Shown: in pieces, positions 11,372-21,994 of the stretch
How positions within the stretch are numbered: the first letter of the stretch is position 1
How the letters are laid out: every line of letters starts with the position of its first letter
NCBI GenBank assembly: GCA_024275145.1
Contig: JAJRZR010000028.1
Location: 1-50,197, forward strand
DNA length: 50,197 nt
Source: Deltaproteobacteria bacterium
GTDB taxonomy: Bacteria > Desulfobacterota > Dissulfuribacteria > Dissulfuribacterales > QOAL01
Direction of reading: 5' to 3'
Notes under the pieces: model-generated
Told to the model about the DNA's origin: nothing
Database searches by the model: none
The model's input: only the letters and a program-made list of their open reading frames with translations
Position numbers and translations under genes: made by a program

Positions 11372-12170
11372 GCCGCCCCTCGGGCTCATTGCAGGTGGCG
11401 GGCAGTTTCCGATAATGTGCGCCAGGGCTGCGCAGGATGAAGGTCGAAGTGTCGTCGCTATTGCCCATAAGGGAGAGACCGACAAGGCCCTAGAGGCAGT
11501 GACAGAGAAGATCAGGTGGGTTCACCTGGGCCAGTTGGGCAAGGTCATAAGGTTTTTCAAGAACGAAGGGGTTTCAGAGGCACTTTTTGCAGGGACTATC
11601 ACCAAGAAGCGTATCTTCAGAGACGTACGGCCGGATATAAGGGCGCTTTCCATATGGAGGCGTCTTGATACCCGCCTTGACGATGGGATCCTGAGGGCAG
11701 TGGCCGGTGAACTGGAAAAGGAGGGGATAAGGGTGGTTCCCTCCACGCTTTTTCTGAAAGGGCTTCTGGCACCTGAGGGGCGGCTTACCGGGCACAGGCC
11801 CTCAAGTAGTCAGCAGGAAGACATAGAATTCGGCTTCAGGATGGCAAAGGAGATAGGGCGGCTTGATATAGGCCAGTGCTTGGTGGTCAAGGGCAAGGCG
11901 GTACTGGCCGTGGAGGCAATAGAGGGCACCGATGAGACCATACTCAGGGGCGGAAGGCTTGGAGGGGCCGGTTCCGTAGTGGTAAAGATATGCAAACCCG
12001 GTCAGGACGTGCGTTTTGATCTGCCGTCGGTCGGACCCCGCACCATAGAAAGCATGATCAGGGTAAAGGCCTCGGTGCTGGTGGTAGAGGCCGGGAAGAC
12101 CCTGCTTTTTGACAGGGAAGACATGATTGCACTTGCCGATAGCAACGCCATAACCGTTATAGGAAGGTAG
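11346..12170 (+). CDS. lpxI: UDP-2,3-diacylglucosamine pyrophosphatase LpxI
   Basis: LpxI hydrolyses UDP-2,3-diacylglucosamine to lipid X and UMP; it replaces LpxH in many alpha- and deltaproteobacteria. The 274-residue product opens with PPLGLIAGGGQFPIM, contains GVSEALFAGTITKKRIF and VAVEAIEGTDETI-like segments (here VLAVEAIEGTDETILRGG), and ends with the typical VEAGKTLLFDREDMIALAD segment. A second ATG at 11352 is also possible. It lies between lpxA (26-base overlap) and the Gfo/Idh gene. Confidence 0.93.
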   Translation: MKMGTSRTKPPLGLIAGGGQFPIMCARAAQDEGRSVVAIAHKGETDKALEAVTEKIRWVHLGQLGKVIRFFKNEGVSEALFAGTITKKRIFRDVRPDIRALSIWRRLDTRLDDGILRAVAGELEKEGIRVVPSTLFLKGLLAPEGRLTGHRPSSSQQEDIEFGFRMAKEIGRLDIGQCLVVKGKAVLAVEAIEGTDETILRGGRLGGAGSVVVKICKPGQDVRFDLPSVGPRTIESMIRVKASVLVVEAGKTLLFDREDMIALADSNAITVIGR

Positions 12171-12209
12171 AAAAAACAAGGTTTGAATACACATACTGGT
12201 GAGAATGAA

Positions 12210-13175
12210 ATGGCAGGCAGGCTCAGGGTGGCCGTAATCGGTGTTGGTTACCTTGGCAGGTTCCATGCCCAGAAATACGCCCAGATGGATGACGTGGAAC
12301 TAGTGGCCGTGGTGGATTCCTCTCCTTCCAGGGCCAGGCAGGTAGCTGCAGAGACCAAAACGACCGCGCTTACGGATATCGCAGAGCTTGCCGGGCATAT
12401 AGATGCGGCCAGCGTGGTGGTTCCAACGGTAAGCCATTACGAGGTCGCCAGCAGGCTGCTGGAGGACCATGTACACCTGATGGTTGAAAAACCCATAACC
12501 ACAACGGTCCGTGAGGCGGATAAACTGATCGACCTTGCCAGGAGAAACGGCCTGGTGCTCCAGGTTGGCCATCTGGAACGTTTCAATCCGGCAGTAGAGG
12601 TGCTGGAGAAACGTGTGGTAAAGCCGGTTTTCATTGAGGCGCATCGGCTGAGCGTGTTCAAAGAAAGGGCCCTCGATGTAGACGTGGTCCTTGACCTCAT
12701 GATCCACGATCTCGACATAGTGCTCAGTATTGTAAAGGCGCCGGTCATGGAGATCCGGGCCGCTGGGGTCCCTGTACTTACCTCAAAGGTGGACATAGCG
12801 AACGTGCGTATAATCTTCGAGGATGGCTGTACTGCAAACCTCACGGCCAGCAGGATATCACTGCAGGACATGCGAAGAATCAGGGTCTTTCAACCGGGAA
12901 CATATGTCTCTGCCGATTGTACGTCACGCAAGAACCTCATAGTTACCAGGGACCAGGATGTCCCCGGAATGTCCGGTATTCATCCAGAGTTCATAGATCA
13001 CGAGGGGACAGATGTGCTCTTCGACGAATTGCGTGCCTTCATTGAATGTGTCAGGCTGGGTAAGGCCCCTAGGGTTTCAGGCGAGGCGGCAAGGGACGCC
13101 CTTGCCCTGGCGTTGGATATCAATCACGCGATCAAACACAGTCTTGAGATGTCCGATCTGAAAAGTGTTCTGTAA
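12210..13175 (+). CDS. Gfo/Idh/MocA-family oxidoreductase in the lpx cluster
   Basis: This 321-residue NAD(P)-dependent sugar oxidoreductase has a Rossmann N-terminus (VAVIGVGYLGRFHAQKY), the EKP motif (MVEKPITTT) and the GHLERFNPA active-site segment. Its substrate is unknown. Position between lpxI and lpxB suggests a nucleotide-sugar of lipid A or LPS. A GnnA-like role (oxidising the 3-OH of UDP-GlcNAc) can be considered, but no GnnB-type aminotransferase is in the window. The ATG at 12210 is chosen over a TTG at 12183 because GGTGAGA lies 6 bases upstream. Its stop overlaps the lpxB start by 11 bases, so it is probably translated with lpxB. Confidence 0.9.
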   Translation: MAGRLRVAVIGVGYLGRFHAQKYAQMDDVELVAVVDSSPSRARQVAAETKTTALTDIAELAGHIDAASVVVPTVSHYEVASRLLEDHVHLMVEKPITTTVREADKLIDLARRNGLVLQVGHLERFNPAVEVLEKRVVKPVFIEAHRLSVFKERALDVDVVLDLMIHDLDIVLSIVKAPVMEIRAAGVPVLTSKVDIANVRIIFEDGCTANLTASRISLQDMRRIRVFQPGTYVSADCTSRKNLIVTRDQDVPGMSGIHPEFIDHEGTDVLFDELRAFIECVRLGKAPRVSGEAARDALALALDINHAIKHSLEMSDLKSVL

Positions 13176-14328
13176 CATACTCATCGTTGCCGGGGAGGCC
13201 TCCGGTGATCTCCATGCTGCGGGGTTCATCTCATCCATAAGGCGCCTGTTGCCAGATGTTCACATTCACGGAATCGGTGGGCAGAAGATGGAGGCCGCAG
13301 GCCTTGATTGCCTGTTTCCGTCCTCGGAGTTGGCAGTGGTAGGCCTAATAGAGGTTTTTTCACACCTGCGGCCCATCATTGGGGCGTATAGAAAGGTGGT
13401 CAGGTGGTTGGAGGATAAGCGCCCTGATCTTTGCGTGTTGGTGGATTATCCGGAATTCAACCTGCTCATTGCCAGGAAGGCAAAGGCCTTTGGCATACCG
13501 GTCTTTTACTATATCACCCCGCAGGTCTGGGCCTGGAGGCAAGGCAGGGTGAAGAAGCTTAGAAGGTATACCGATGCCATGGCGGTAATCCTTCCCTTCG
13601 AGGAGCCGTTCTTTCGAAGTCACGGCGTAAACGCCACCTTTGTCGGCCATCCCCTGCTCGATGTGGTCCATGCCCCTTGTTCCAGGGAAGAATTCTGTGC
13701 AAACCATGGCCTGTTGCCGGATAGAAGGATCGTAGGGCTCTTTCCTGGGAGCAGAAGGGGAGAGATAGCAAGGATCCTTCCACATATGCTGGATGCTGCC
13801 CGTCGTATACGCAGGGATGTGCCGGTTGCGCAATTCGTCATTCCCCTGGCCCCTGGACTTGCTGGCGACGTAAAACGTCTTGTCCGTGAACAGGTAGTAT
13901 CCTCAGGCCTTACCGGGATAGAGGTCGTAGAGGATCAGGCCTATGGGGCGATGTCGGCCAGTGACGCAGTACTTCTCGCCTCAGGAACCGTTACTCTCGA
14001 AGCGGCGATACTCGGTGTGCCCATGGTGGTTACGTACAAGGTCTCGCCGCTTTCGCATATGGTGGGGCAATATCTTATAAAGGTCCCCTTCATATCCCTT
14101 GTAAATCTGGTGGCAGCAAGGCAGATAGTCCCGGAGATACTACAGGAAGCGGTAAACGGAAGGACCTTGGCAGGTGAGCTGCTACCCCTGTTGACGGATG
14201 AATCCAGAAGGCGCCGTATGCTCGATGGCCTTGCCGAAGTAAGGCGGAGGCTCGGTAGTCCAGGGGCGGCTTCACGTGCAGCGAGCCTTGCCATGGAGAT
14301 CATGGGGTATATAAGTGGCAAGGATTAA
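13165..14328 (+). CDS. lpxB: Lipid-A-disaccharide synthase LpxB
   Basis: LpxB is a membrane-associated GT19 glycosyltransferase that joins lipid X and UDP-2,3-diacylglucosamine into the lipid A disaccharide. The 387 residues include the N-terminal ILIVAGEASGDLHAAG, YYITPQVWAWRQGR, the FVGHPLLD segment and LFPGSRRGEI. Length is normal. The start codon is GTG inside the end of the preceding gene. It is the last gene of the block and is convergent with the permease gene, with only 27 bases between the stops; no hairpin terminator was seen there. Confidence 0.96.
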   Translation: MFCNILIVAGEASGDLHAAGFISSIRRLLPDVHIHGIGGQKMEAAGLDCLFPSSELAVVGLIEVFSHLRPIIGAYRKVVRWLEDKRPDLCVLVDYPEFNLLIARKAKAFGIPVFYYITPQVWAWRQGRVKKLRRYTDAMAVILPFEEPFFRSHGVNATFVGHPLLDVVHAPCSREEFCANHGLLPDRRIVGLFPGSRRGEIARILPHMLDAARRIRRDVPVAQFVIPLAPGLAGDVKRLVREQVVSSGLTGIEVVEDQAYGAMSASDAVLLASGTVTLEAAILGVPMVVTYKVSPLSHMVGQYLIKVPFISLVNLVAARQIVPEILQEAVNGRTLAGELLPLLTDESRRRRMLDGLAEVRRRLGSPGAASRAASLAMEIMGYISGKD

Positions 14329-14355
14329 ATAGTGGGTTTCCCCTGTTTATCCCTG

Positions 14356-16170
14356 TTAGATTATTAACCTAACCCCTCCCAATTCCTCAATCCTGTAGGG
14401 GAAACGGTCTACTGGTGAGCCAATGAACATGAAATTTACAGGGATCCCCCACTGCCTTGAAAGCTTGTGGATCAGCTTTGGACCGAACTTGCCCTTTAAT
14501 TTTATGAATTCTATCTCGATATCAGGGTATTCCCTGTCCAGAAACTCCAGGTCCTTCTCCAGCTTCTTTATGGTTTCCCTGTCCTCCTCCTCCGTCATCA
14601 CGTGAACGATCTTTATCTTCCGGGTGTGTTCGTTGTTCCGTATGTAGAGAAGTACCTTGTTCAGGTTGGCAAGGTTGTCGCCACGCGTGAAGAAGACGAA
14701 TTCCTGGGACTGGATCTTGTCTATGGTCTCAAAAATTTTCTGATTCACTCTGGTTACGAACTTGAGTATGGGGACGAAGAGTATCTCTATGACATGAAGA
14801 AGACCGTCAAGGATCATGATCCTCTTCAGCATGACCCCGATCAGTATCATTGCCGGTATAAAATATTCGGCAAAGATCATTATGTTATAGGGTTCTCCCG
14901 GCTCGGGTTTTTTGACTATATTGCCTATCAGGGCGAGAATGACGGCAAACAACGCCAGGAATACGGCGCCCCAGCTTGCCCTTTCCGGCCTGGGGAGCTT
15001 TGAACGTTTTACCTTGAGCAGTATATTGCCCAGGGCAAAGAGGGCCATGACCGATAAGAACGATATGGTGTAGACACCCGCAAGCACCTCTACCGCTCCG
15101 TTGGTTATGTAAAGGATGGAGATGCATAACAGGAAAAAGGTGATGATAATCCGGTAGGAACTACCACGCCGGTTTTTCTTGAGCAGGAAACCGGGCAGTA
15201 TCCTGTCCAGGGTGATCCTTTCGATGAGGCCTGTCACGCCCACGTAGGAGGTGAGGACCGCGCCACTTAGCACCAGTGCTGCATCGATGGAAATCAAGGT
15301 GGCAAGCCACTGGCCGCCGGTCATCTTGCCCATGTAAGACAGCAGATCGGCCTCGTGGCTTGCCACCTCAGGTATGGGCACGATTGCCAGGGCCAGGAAG
15401 GCCATCAGCGGGTTGAATATGCTGACCACTGCCCACATGTTACGGAGGGTCTTTGGGAAGACCCCTGGCTGTTGCTCTTCCACGAAGTTTGCAGAGCTTT
15501 CAAAACCCGATATCCCAAGCATGGCGGCTGAAAATCCCCAGAATATGGCCTGGATTATCCCCCCATGGCTCGGGGGATATTGATTGTTTGCATAGAAAGT
15601 TTCAAGGCCGTGACCAGCCAGGTATGTCATGATGGTGCCAGCCAGTAGTATCAGGGAACATATGTGGAACACGAAGATGATAACGGCCACCATGGCGGAT
15701 TCACCTATTCCGAGGATGGTCAACCCCATGAACAGCGCCAGGACACAGATCGTTGCCGTTATCACGGGCATGGCAGGGATAACGTTGTGCATGTAGTGCA
15801 TTGCCTCCGATGCCGAGATCACCGCGGTAGCCATATACGACAGAAGCGTGAGCGTGGCGGCAAGGGATGCCATCGACTTGCTGGTGGTGTTCAAGAGGGC
15901 ATTGTATGCACCACCGTTCAAGGGCAGTGCCCCTACCACCTCTCCATAGATCTTCCGGAACAGGTAGAGCACCATTGCAACTACTATCAGGGCGATCCAT
16001 GCATATTGCCCGGATGCAATTATGGAAAGGGAGGATACATAGAGGACCGAGGAGGTTATGTCGTTCCCGCATATAGCAGTGGCAGGAAACTCTGACAGCT
16101 TCTTTATCTTGCCGTGTCTCATCGTGCTTGTGGCAGCCTTGTCCCGTATATCAAGGCCCTTTTGTGCCAA
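14356..16170 (-). CDS. APC-superfamily amino acid permease with cytosolic C-terminal domain
   Basis: The 604-residue product is an inner-membrane transporter of the APC superfamily with about 12 hydrophobic segments between residues 35 and 460. The family segment AICGNDITSSVLYV near the start carries the unwound helix-1 signature. The last 130 or so residues are hydrophilic and resemble a USP-like alpha/beta domain (KIKIVHVMTEEEDRETI...), a combination known in some APC transporters. Substrate is not predictable. The TTG at 16170 and the ATG at 16122 are both possible starts, neither with a strong ribosome-binding site. Confidence 0.85.
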   Translation of the reverse strand: MAQKGLDIRDKAATSTMRHGKIKKLSEFPATAICGNDITSSVLYVSSLSIIASGQYAWIALIVVAMVLYLFRKIYGEVVGALPLNGGAYNALLNTTSKSMASLAATLTLLSYMATAVISASEAMHYMHNVIPAMPVITATICVLALFMGLTILGIGESAMVAVIIFVFHICSLILLAGTIMTYLAGHGLETFYANNQYPPSHGGIIQAIFWGFSAAMLGISGFESSANFVEEQQPGVFPKTLRNMWAVVSIFNPLMAFLALAIVPIPEVASHEADLLSYMGKMTGGQWLATLISIDAALVLSGAVLTSYVGVTGLIERITLDRILPGFLLKKNRRGSSYRIIITFFLLCISILYITNGAVEVLAGVYTISFLSVMALFALGNILLKVKRSKLPRPERASWGAVFLALFAVILALIGNIVKKPEPGEPYNIMIFAEYFIPAMILIGVMLKRIMILDGLLHVIEILFVPILKFVTRVNQKIFETIDKIQSQEFVFFTRGDNLANLNKVLLYIRNNEHTRKIKIVHVMTEEEDRETIKKLEKDLEFLDREYPDIEIEFIKLKGKFGPKLIHKLSRQWGIPVNFMFIGSPVDRFPYRIEELGGVRLII

Positions 16171-16260
16171 GGGGCCATGAAGGCCTGTAAGTTCGTCCCT
16201 GGTTGACTACTGGGGGGGTGAGAGATATGCCCGCGTATTCATGTGAAGGGAAACCCGGCT

Positions 16261-18695
16261 TCACCTTGAGGTATGGTCTTTGGCTTCCTTTTTCCCTTCG
16301 GGTTTCATAAACTGCCTTGCCTCATCGGCAAGTTTCCTGAGCCTTTCGTCTACCTTGCGAATACGCTTCCCTCTGGGTAGGTTCCATCAGGGCCTTTCTC
16401 CCCGGCCGGGATGCCTGTAAGGATCTCTATGCCTTCTTCCACGGTCCCTATGGCCCAGATGGAGAATTTTCCTTCCTTGACGGCCTCAACTATATCCATT
16501 TTGAGCAGCAGGTCCCGGGTATTCGCCTTAGGTATGATTACCCCTTGATCTCCCGTAAGCCCCCTGGCCTTGCACAGATCGAAAAATCCCTCGATCTTTT
16601 GGGTCACCCCGCCTACCGGGAGTATCTCTCCCTTTTGGCTTACTGCCCCCGTACATGCAATTCCCTGGCGTATCTTTATACCGGAAAGGGCGGAAAGAAG
16701 TGCAAAAAGTTCGGCCCCCGAGGCCGAATCTCCCTCTACCATGCCGTAACTTTGTTCGAAGCATAGCGTGGCAGTGAGGCTGAGTGGGCGGTCAGCGGCA
16801 AAACGTGAACGGAGATATCCAGAAAGTATCATCACCCCCTTGGTGTGTATGTTGCCGCTAAGATCCGATTCCCTTTCTATGTTTATCACGCCGTCCTTAC
16901 CAAGTGCTATGTTGGCCGTGATCCTGGACGGTTTGCCAAAGGTATAGTCACCCAGGTCGTATACGGCAAGACCATTGACCTGACCGGTCGCCTCGCCCAG
17001 GGTTTCCACCTTGAGGATATCCTTTGTCAGGAGTTCCTGGATATGCTCTTCATAGAGGTTGCTGCGTTTTTTCTGCTCGTCGATGGCCTGTTGTATGTGG
17101 CGATCAAGGATGATGTCGCTGTCGTGGGTGCCGGCCCAATAATCCGCCTCCCTGAGAAGATCCGATATGTCAGAAATCTTGAGGCTGATCTTTTCCTTGG
17201 AGCCTGCAATCTCAGCGCTGTGCTCGATCAACCTGGCCACTGCTGTTTTGTGGAGATCCTTCAACCCTTCCCTGTGAACGAATGTCCTTACGGCCTTGAG
17301 GAACTGGTTCAACCGGTCTTCATTCCGATCTACCATGGTGTCCAGGTGGGCCTTTACCTTGAACAGCTCCCGGAAGTCCTCGTCCAGGTTGTACAGGAGT
17401 TGATAGAGGTAGGGATCACCTGCAAGGATGATCTTTACCTTTAGCGGGATGGGCTTTGGCTTTAGTGCCTTTGTGGTGAAGAGGCCGAATTGTTCCCCAA
17501 GGTCTTCGATCTCTATGACCCCGTTTTTCAGCGCCCGTTTGAGGGCCTCGTAGGAAAACGGCCATTTCAGGATGTCTATGACCTTCAATAACAGGAATCC
17601 GCCATTGGCCCGGTGGAGTGCCCCGGCCTTTATCATAGTGAAATCCGTAAAGAGTGCGCCGAATTGTGCCCTTCTTTCCACCGCACCGAACAGGTTGGGA
17701 TAATTGGGGTTGCTCTCGATCACTACCGGGACTCCCCGGGTCTTGGAGTTGTCAACCAGGAGGTTTACCTCGTAGCGCGTGAAGGAAGGCGGCTCAATCG
17801 GGAAGGGGAATGGAAGTGGCGGCTTCCCGGTTTTGTCTGGCCGGAAATCGTCCAGATGCCTTACCACGTCTGCCAGGACATCGTCCAGGTAGTCGATGAT
17901 GACCTCGTTGCCTTCATATTTCTTGATGAGCGGCTCCAGCAGGGACGCAGTGGTTTGCCTTGCCACTTCTCTGTCCAGATCCTTCAGCCGCTCCCTTACG
18001 TCCTTTTCAAGGTCATGGATCCTGCGCATGGCCGCACCCATTTCCTTGTGGAGTTCTTCGCTGTTTGCCTTGAGTTCGTCTTGTTTTTCCTTGGACAGCT
18101 TGGCCAGGTCTTCTGGTGACAGGGGGGTGCCATCTTCCTTGGCGGGGATTATCATCATGGCGCCTGGTTCTGCCTGGAGCAGGAACCCCTTGGCCCTTAC
18201 CTTTTCATCGAGTTTCTCGAATATCTGGCGTCTTGCATTGTTGAATTCCCTTATTACCTCTTCCTTGCGTGCAAGATATGTTTCTCCTTCGAAACTCTTG
18301 GGTATGTGGAGCTTAAGTGCATCCACCAAGTCTGCCATGTCCGAGCGGAATTTTCTGCCATCTCCCTTTGGAAGTTCCACTGCAAGAGGCTTGTCCGGGT
18401 CCTTGAAGTTGTAGACATAGCACCAATCCGAAGGGCACTTGTCAGCAGAATGTGCTGCCTCGTACAGCTTTGATTTTGCAAGCTCGAGCAACCCGGTCTC
18501 CTGTATTCCGGCAACATATACGTTGAAATCCGGATGCCCCATCTTGAGGCCGAAATCCAGTGCCCTGACCGCCCGTTCCTGGGCGACCACCAGATTTTCT
18601 GCCTTCTCTAGCTGGCTGAGCCTTTCAAAACCCAGGGATTCCGGGTCTATCTCCAGACGAAGTTTTCCAGGTTCTAATGGTTTTATGATAGGCAT
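16261..18695 (-). pseudogene. Lon-like AAA+ protease with frameshifted C-terminus
   Basis: This gene encodes a Lon-family (MEROPS S16) protease of the Lon-related type with a divergent AAA domain, about 780 residues. The main frame (16350-18695) reads from PIIKPLEPGKLRLEIDPESL through a long coiled region (about 190-260) to the protease domain with the dyad Ser657 (GDSASGAE) and Lys700 (GGVTQKIEGF). It stops at TAG 16350 right after DGTYPEGSVFAR. The -1 frame then continues VDERLRKLADEARQF... for 30 residues to TGA 16261, which is what homologues have in this place. One G lost from the AGG(G)TAGAC stretch would explain the break. All catalytic residues are upstream, so the product may still work. 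Classified as broken because the family tail is out of frame; assembly error is possible. Confidence 0.82.
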
Positions 18696-18756
18696 ATAGG
18701 TGAATTTTCCTTTCAGTATCCAGGTGAAAAGGATGCAAGGGACTGGAAGGGTGGAA

Positions 18757-19776
18757 TCAGTTCCTTTTCCTGTTCAGGTGCCTGTAGGCCAGGTCAGTGG
18801 CCACCCGTCCCCTGGGGGTGCGATGTATATAGCCACGTTGAATCAGGAAGGGTTCATAGACATCCTCAAGGGTCCCCCGTTCCTCTCCCACAGAGGTGGC
18901 CAGGGTATCGAGTCCCACTGGTCCGCCTTTGAATTTGTCAATTATAGCACCTAGTATCTCCCTGTCCATCTTGTCGAGTCCTTGCTGATCCACGTCGAGG
19001 AGTTTCAGCGCAGCGTCGGCCACCTGCCTGGTGATATGTCCATCGGCCCTGACCTCTGCGAAGTCCCGTACCCGCCTCAGAAGGCGGTTGGCTATCCTCG
19101 GTGTCCCCCTGGATCTCCTGGCGATCTCCATTGCCCCTTGGCTATCCAGGGATACCCCCATTAGCCTGGCAGACCTGAACAGGATCTGTTTGAGATCCTC
19201 ATCGGTATAAAAATCCACCCTCATCACTACCCCAAATCTGTCCCTGAGAGGTGGGGACAACAGGCCTGCCCTGGTGGTAGCCCCGACCATGGTGAACCTC
19301 GGCAGGTCTATCTTTATACTCCTGGCGCTGGGGCCCTGGCCGATGATCAGATCCAGTTGGAAGTCCTCCATGGCAGGGTAAAGGATTTCCTCCACTGCCG
19401 GGCTTAGGCGATGAATCTCGTCTATGAACAGTACCTCCCCGTTCTGCATATTGGTCAGAATGGCGGCAAGATCCCCGGGTCTTTCTATGACCGGTCCTGA
19501 TGTGGACCTGATACCCACCCCCAGTTCCGAGGCTATGATATGCGCAAGGGTGGTCTTTCCCAGGCCAGGGTGACCGTGCAGGAGTACATGGTCCAGGGCC
19601 TCTTTTCTTTTTTTTGCCGCGGTGATGAATAGCTCCAGCCCTGCTTTAACCTCCCTCTGGCCCACATATTCGGACAACCGCGAGGGTCTCAGGGCAGGTT
19701 CAAGGTCGCGGTCCTCTTCAAGGGATTCGGGCACGAGACTTGGCGAAGATGGATTGATGTGTTCTGATCGGTTCAT
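18757..19776 (-). CDS. ruvB: Holliday junction branch migration helicase RuvB
   Basis: RuvB is the hexameric AAA+ motor that drives Holliday junction branch migration with RuvA. The 339 residues show [12 protein letters not shown], Walker [13 protein letters not shown], Walker [10 protein letters not shown], sensor I TTRAG and the C-terminal winged helix ([17 protein letters not shown]). The start overlaps the ruvA stop by 4 bases (ATGA type), so it is coupled to ruvA. Length is normal. Confidence 0.97.
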   Translation of the reverse strand: MNRSEHINPSSPSLVPESLEEDRDLEPALRPSRLSEYVGQREVKAGLELFITAAKKRKEALDHVLLHGHPGLGKTTLAHIIASELGVGIRSTSGPVIERPGDLAAILTNMQNGEVLFIDEIHRLSPAVEEILYPAMEDFQLDLIIGQGPSARSIKIDLPRFTMVGATTRAGLLSPPLRDRFGVVMRVDFYTDEDLKQILFRSARLMGVSLDSQGAMEIARRSRGTPRIANRLLRRVRDFAEVRADGHITRQVADAALKLLDVDQQGLDKMDREILGAIIDKFKGGPVGLDTLATSVGEERGTLEDVYEPFLIQRGYIHRTPRGRVATDLAYRHLNRKRN

Positions 19777-20414
19777 CGGCCGGTATTTCTTCCCTTGGAC
19801 GACAGCTGTTTCAATGCCTCCTTGATCAACATCTCCACATCGTGGGCATCACCATCGTTGTGATCCAGGTTCTCAAGGGCGTTTTCCGCCTCGTTTCGAC
19901 GGTAACCCAGGTTCATGAGCGCAGACAAGGCATCGTCCCAGACGGAGGTCCCTGGCTCCTCTGTGGGCTCAATAGGCCGAGCAAGGTGTCCGGTGCCTTT
20001 CCCTGAGAGTAACTTTCTGGCTTTTTCTTTAAGGTCGACGTGGAGCCTTGCCGCGGTCTTTCTACCCACGCCCCTCACTGCCTGAAGCTTCGAGGTCTCT
20101 CCGTTGGCAAGGGCCTGGAGTAACTGGGCAGGTGAAAGCCTGGACAGGAGGGCAAGGGCCAGCCTGGGCCCGACCCCGGACACCTCCAGCAGAAGCCGGA
20201 AGGCCACCTTTTCTTCAGGCGACTCGAAACCATAAAGGATGAGGCTATCCTCTTTGGAAACAAGATGCGTAAACAGGGTAATTTCGTCCCCTTCCTTGCC
20301 AAGCCTTGAAAGGCTGGAATCCGGTACGGAAAGCTCGTAACCCAGCCCGTTTACATCTACCAGGACCTCATTTCCCTCTACATAAAGCAGCTTTCCATGG
20401 ATGTATCCGATCAT
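19773..20414 (-). CDS. ruvA: Holliday junction DNA-binding protein RuvA
   Basis: RuvA tetramers bind Holliday junctions and load RuvB. The 213-residue product has the OB fold ([23 protein letters not shown] in two parts), two helix-hairpin-helix motifs ([14 protein letters not shown] and [12 protein letters not shown]) and the C-terminal domain III that contacts RuvB. The ATG at 20414 is chosen because every homologue begins MIG; the frame continues upstream into ruvC but is not RuvA-like there. It lies 31 bases after ruvC. Confidence 0.97.
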   Translation of the reverse strand: MIGYIHGKLLYVEGNEVLVDVNGLGYELSVPDSSLSRLGKEGDEITLFTHLVSKEDSLILYGFESPEEKVAFRLLLEVSGVGPRLALALLSRLSPAQLLQALANGETSKLQAVRGVGRKTAARLHVDLKEKARKLLSGKGTGHLARPIEPTEEPGTSVWDDALSALMNLGYRRNEAENALENLDHNDGDAHDVEMLIKEALKQLSSKGRNTGR

Positions 20415-20445
20415 ATGCGATGGTAACGGGCATAGACGCCCATCC

Positions 20446-20949
20446 TTATCCTCCAGCCCTGCCCATCCAGTGCGTCTGGCTGGTGTGGGCATGGCACACG
20501 GCCACGGCCAATGCGTCAGCCGCATCCATGGGCGGGGTCTTGGACAGGTTCAACAATACGCACACCATATGTTGAACCTGGGATTTTTCTGCCCGCCCGT
20601 AGCCTACCACGGCCTTCTTGACCGCAAGCGGCGTGTATTCATAGACCGGGAGGCCACCGTGGACAGCAGCAAGTATCACCGTACCCCTTGCATGACCCAA
20701 GCGTAGGGCGCTCTTCGCATTGATGGAGTAAAAGACATCTTCTACCGCTGAGGCAGTGGGCCTGTGCCTGTCTATGACCTCCTTCAGGCGGCAATACAGC
20801 CTGTCCAGGCGCTGCGGGAAGGACAGCTCCTGGCCCATGCGTATGACACCGGCATCCACGAACCTGAGCCTGTTGCCGTTTGTGGCCAGCAGCCCATAGC
20901 CCGTGGCCCTGGAGCCAGGGTCGATGCCTATTATGAGTTCTTCTTTCAC
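20446..20949 (-). CDS. ruvC: Crossover junction endodeoxyribonuclease RuvC
   Basis: RuvC is the dimeric resolvase that cuts Holliday junctions symmetrically. The 167-residue product has all four acidic residues of the RNase H fold: Asp in IIGIDPGSRATG, Glu in SAVEDVFYS, and the two Asp in MDAADALAVAVCH. Length is normal. It begins directly after the yebC stop (no spacer), which suggests coupling in a yebC-ruvC-ruvA-ruvB operon. Confidence 0.97.
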   Translation of the reverse strand: MKEELIIGIDPGSRATGYGLLATNGNRLRFVDAGVIRMGQELSFPQRLDRLYCRLKEVIDRHRPTASAVEDVFYSINAKSALRLGHARGTVILAAVHGGLPVYEYTPLAVKKAVVGYGRAEKSQVQHMVCVLLNLSKTPPMDAADALAVAVCHAHTSQTHWMGRAGG

Positions 20950-21699
20950 CTAGGCTACTTGTTCCAAAATTTCGTCCGGGATGTCAAAGTTGGCGTATAC
21001 GTGCTGTACGTCATCGTTTTCCTCAAGGGCATTCATCAGAGCCAGCAATTGTTGTGCCTGTTTTTCGTCCTCTACGGTCACGGTATTCCCCGGGACCATG
21101 GTTACCTCAGAAGACAGTATCTCGATGCCTGCCGCCTCTATCGCGGCCTTTACATCGCTCAACGTCTCGGGAGCAGTTTCTACCTCCCATTCGGAATCAC
21201 TGTCCTTGATATCTTCAGCTCCGGCCTCAAGGGCGATGGTCATGAGGGTGTCTTCGTCAACCTTTGATTTATCTATTACTATCAAGCCTTTTTTTTCGAA
21301 GATCCATGCAACACTCCCCGGCTCTCCCATGTTGCCACCTCTCTTGGACAGGATGTGGCGGACCTCGGCTACTGTCCTCTGCCGGTTGTCGGTTATAGTC
21401 TCCACCAGGAGTGCGACCCCTCCAGGGCCATAGCCTTCATAGGTTACTTCCTCGTAGCTCACCCCTTCGAGTTCACCCGTACCCTTTTTGATCGCCCGCT
21501 CGATATTGCTCTTGGGCATGTTACTGGCCTTGGCTGCATCTATAGCTGCCCGTAGCCTGGGATTTGCTGACGGATCACCCCCGCCCAGCCTTGCAGCAAC
21601 GGTTATCTCCTTGATGAGCTTTGTAAATGTTTTACCCCTTTTTGCGTCCTGGGCAGCCTTTTTGTGTTTGATGGTGCTCCACTTTGAATGTCCGGACAT
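20950..21699 (-). CDS. yebC: YebC/TACO1-family protein (translation or transcription factor)
   Basis: The 249-residue product begins [21 protein letters not shown], a segment diagnostic of the YebC/PmpR/TACO1 family. These proteins were first described as transcriptional regulators and more recently as factors that help ribosomes through difficult sequences such as polyproline. It is the first gene of the ruv operon, a common arrangement. Length is normal. A 295-base gap lies upstream with no other gene that I can support. Confidence 0.95.
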   Translation of the reverse strand: MSGHSKWSTIKHKKAAQDAKRGKTFTKLIKEITVAARLGGGDPSANPRLRAAIDAAKASNMPKSNIERAIKKGTGELEGVSYEEVTYEGYGPGGVALLVETITDNRQRTVAEVRHILSKRGGNMGEPGSVAWIFEKKGLIVIDKSKVDEDTLMTIALEAGAEDIKDSDSEWEVETAPETLSDVKAAIEAAGIEILSSEVTMVPGNTVTVEDEKQAQQLLALMNALEENDDVQHVYANFDIPDEILEQVA

Positions 21700-21994
21700 A
21701 TTACCTCCACAGTTTCAAGTGATGCAGATTCGCTAAGTGGCAATCGCCACCGTGGGTATATTGTGTTCAGTCGGGCACTGGAACTTCCCTTGTTCGTGCC
21801 GGGTGCTGCATTTTTCGCCCCTCTATCTATTATTTTCGTACAAAGCTGTCATGCGTCCGTATGTTTTCCGCCTTCCTGTGTCCGGTTGACCCGAAGGTTA
21901 TCAGATGCCCTGAAGCGCATGATCGTGATGCCCCGGCAACCAGGATAATATAAAAAAACAGCCGGTTATCAAAGGTTTTTTGCACAGGGAATGC

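Noticed and set aside
16345-16360. Programmed -1 frameshift in the Lon-like gene
   Set aside because: The site (GCAAGGTAG) is not a slippery heptamer and no downstream pseudoknot was evident; loss of one G is simpler.
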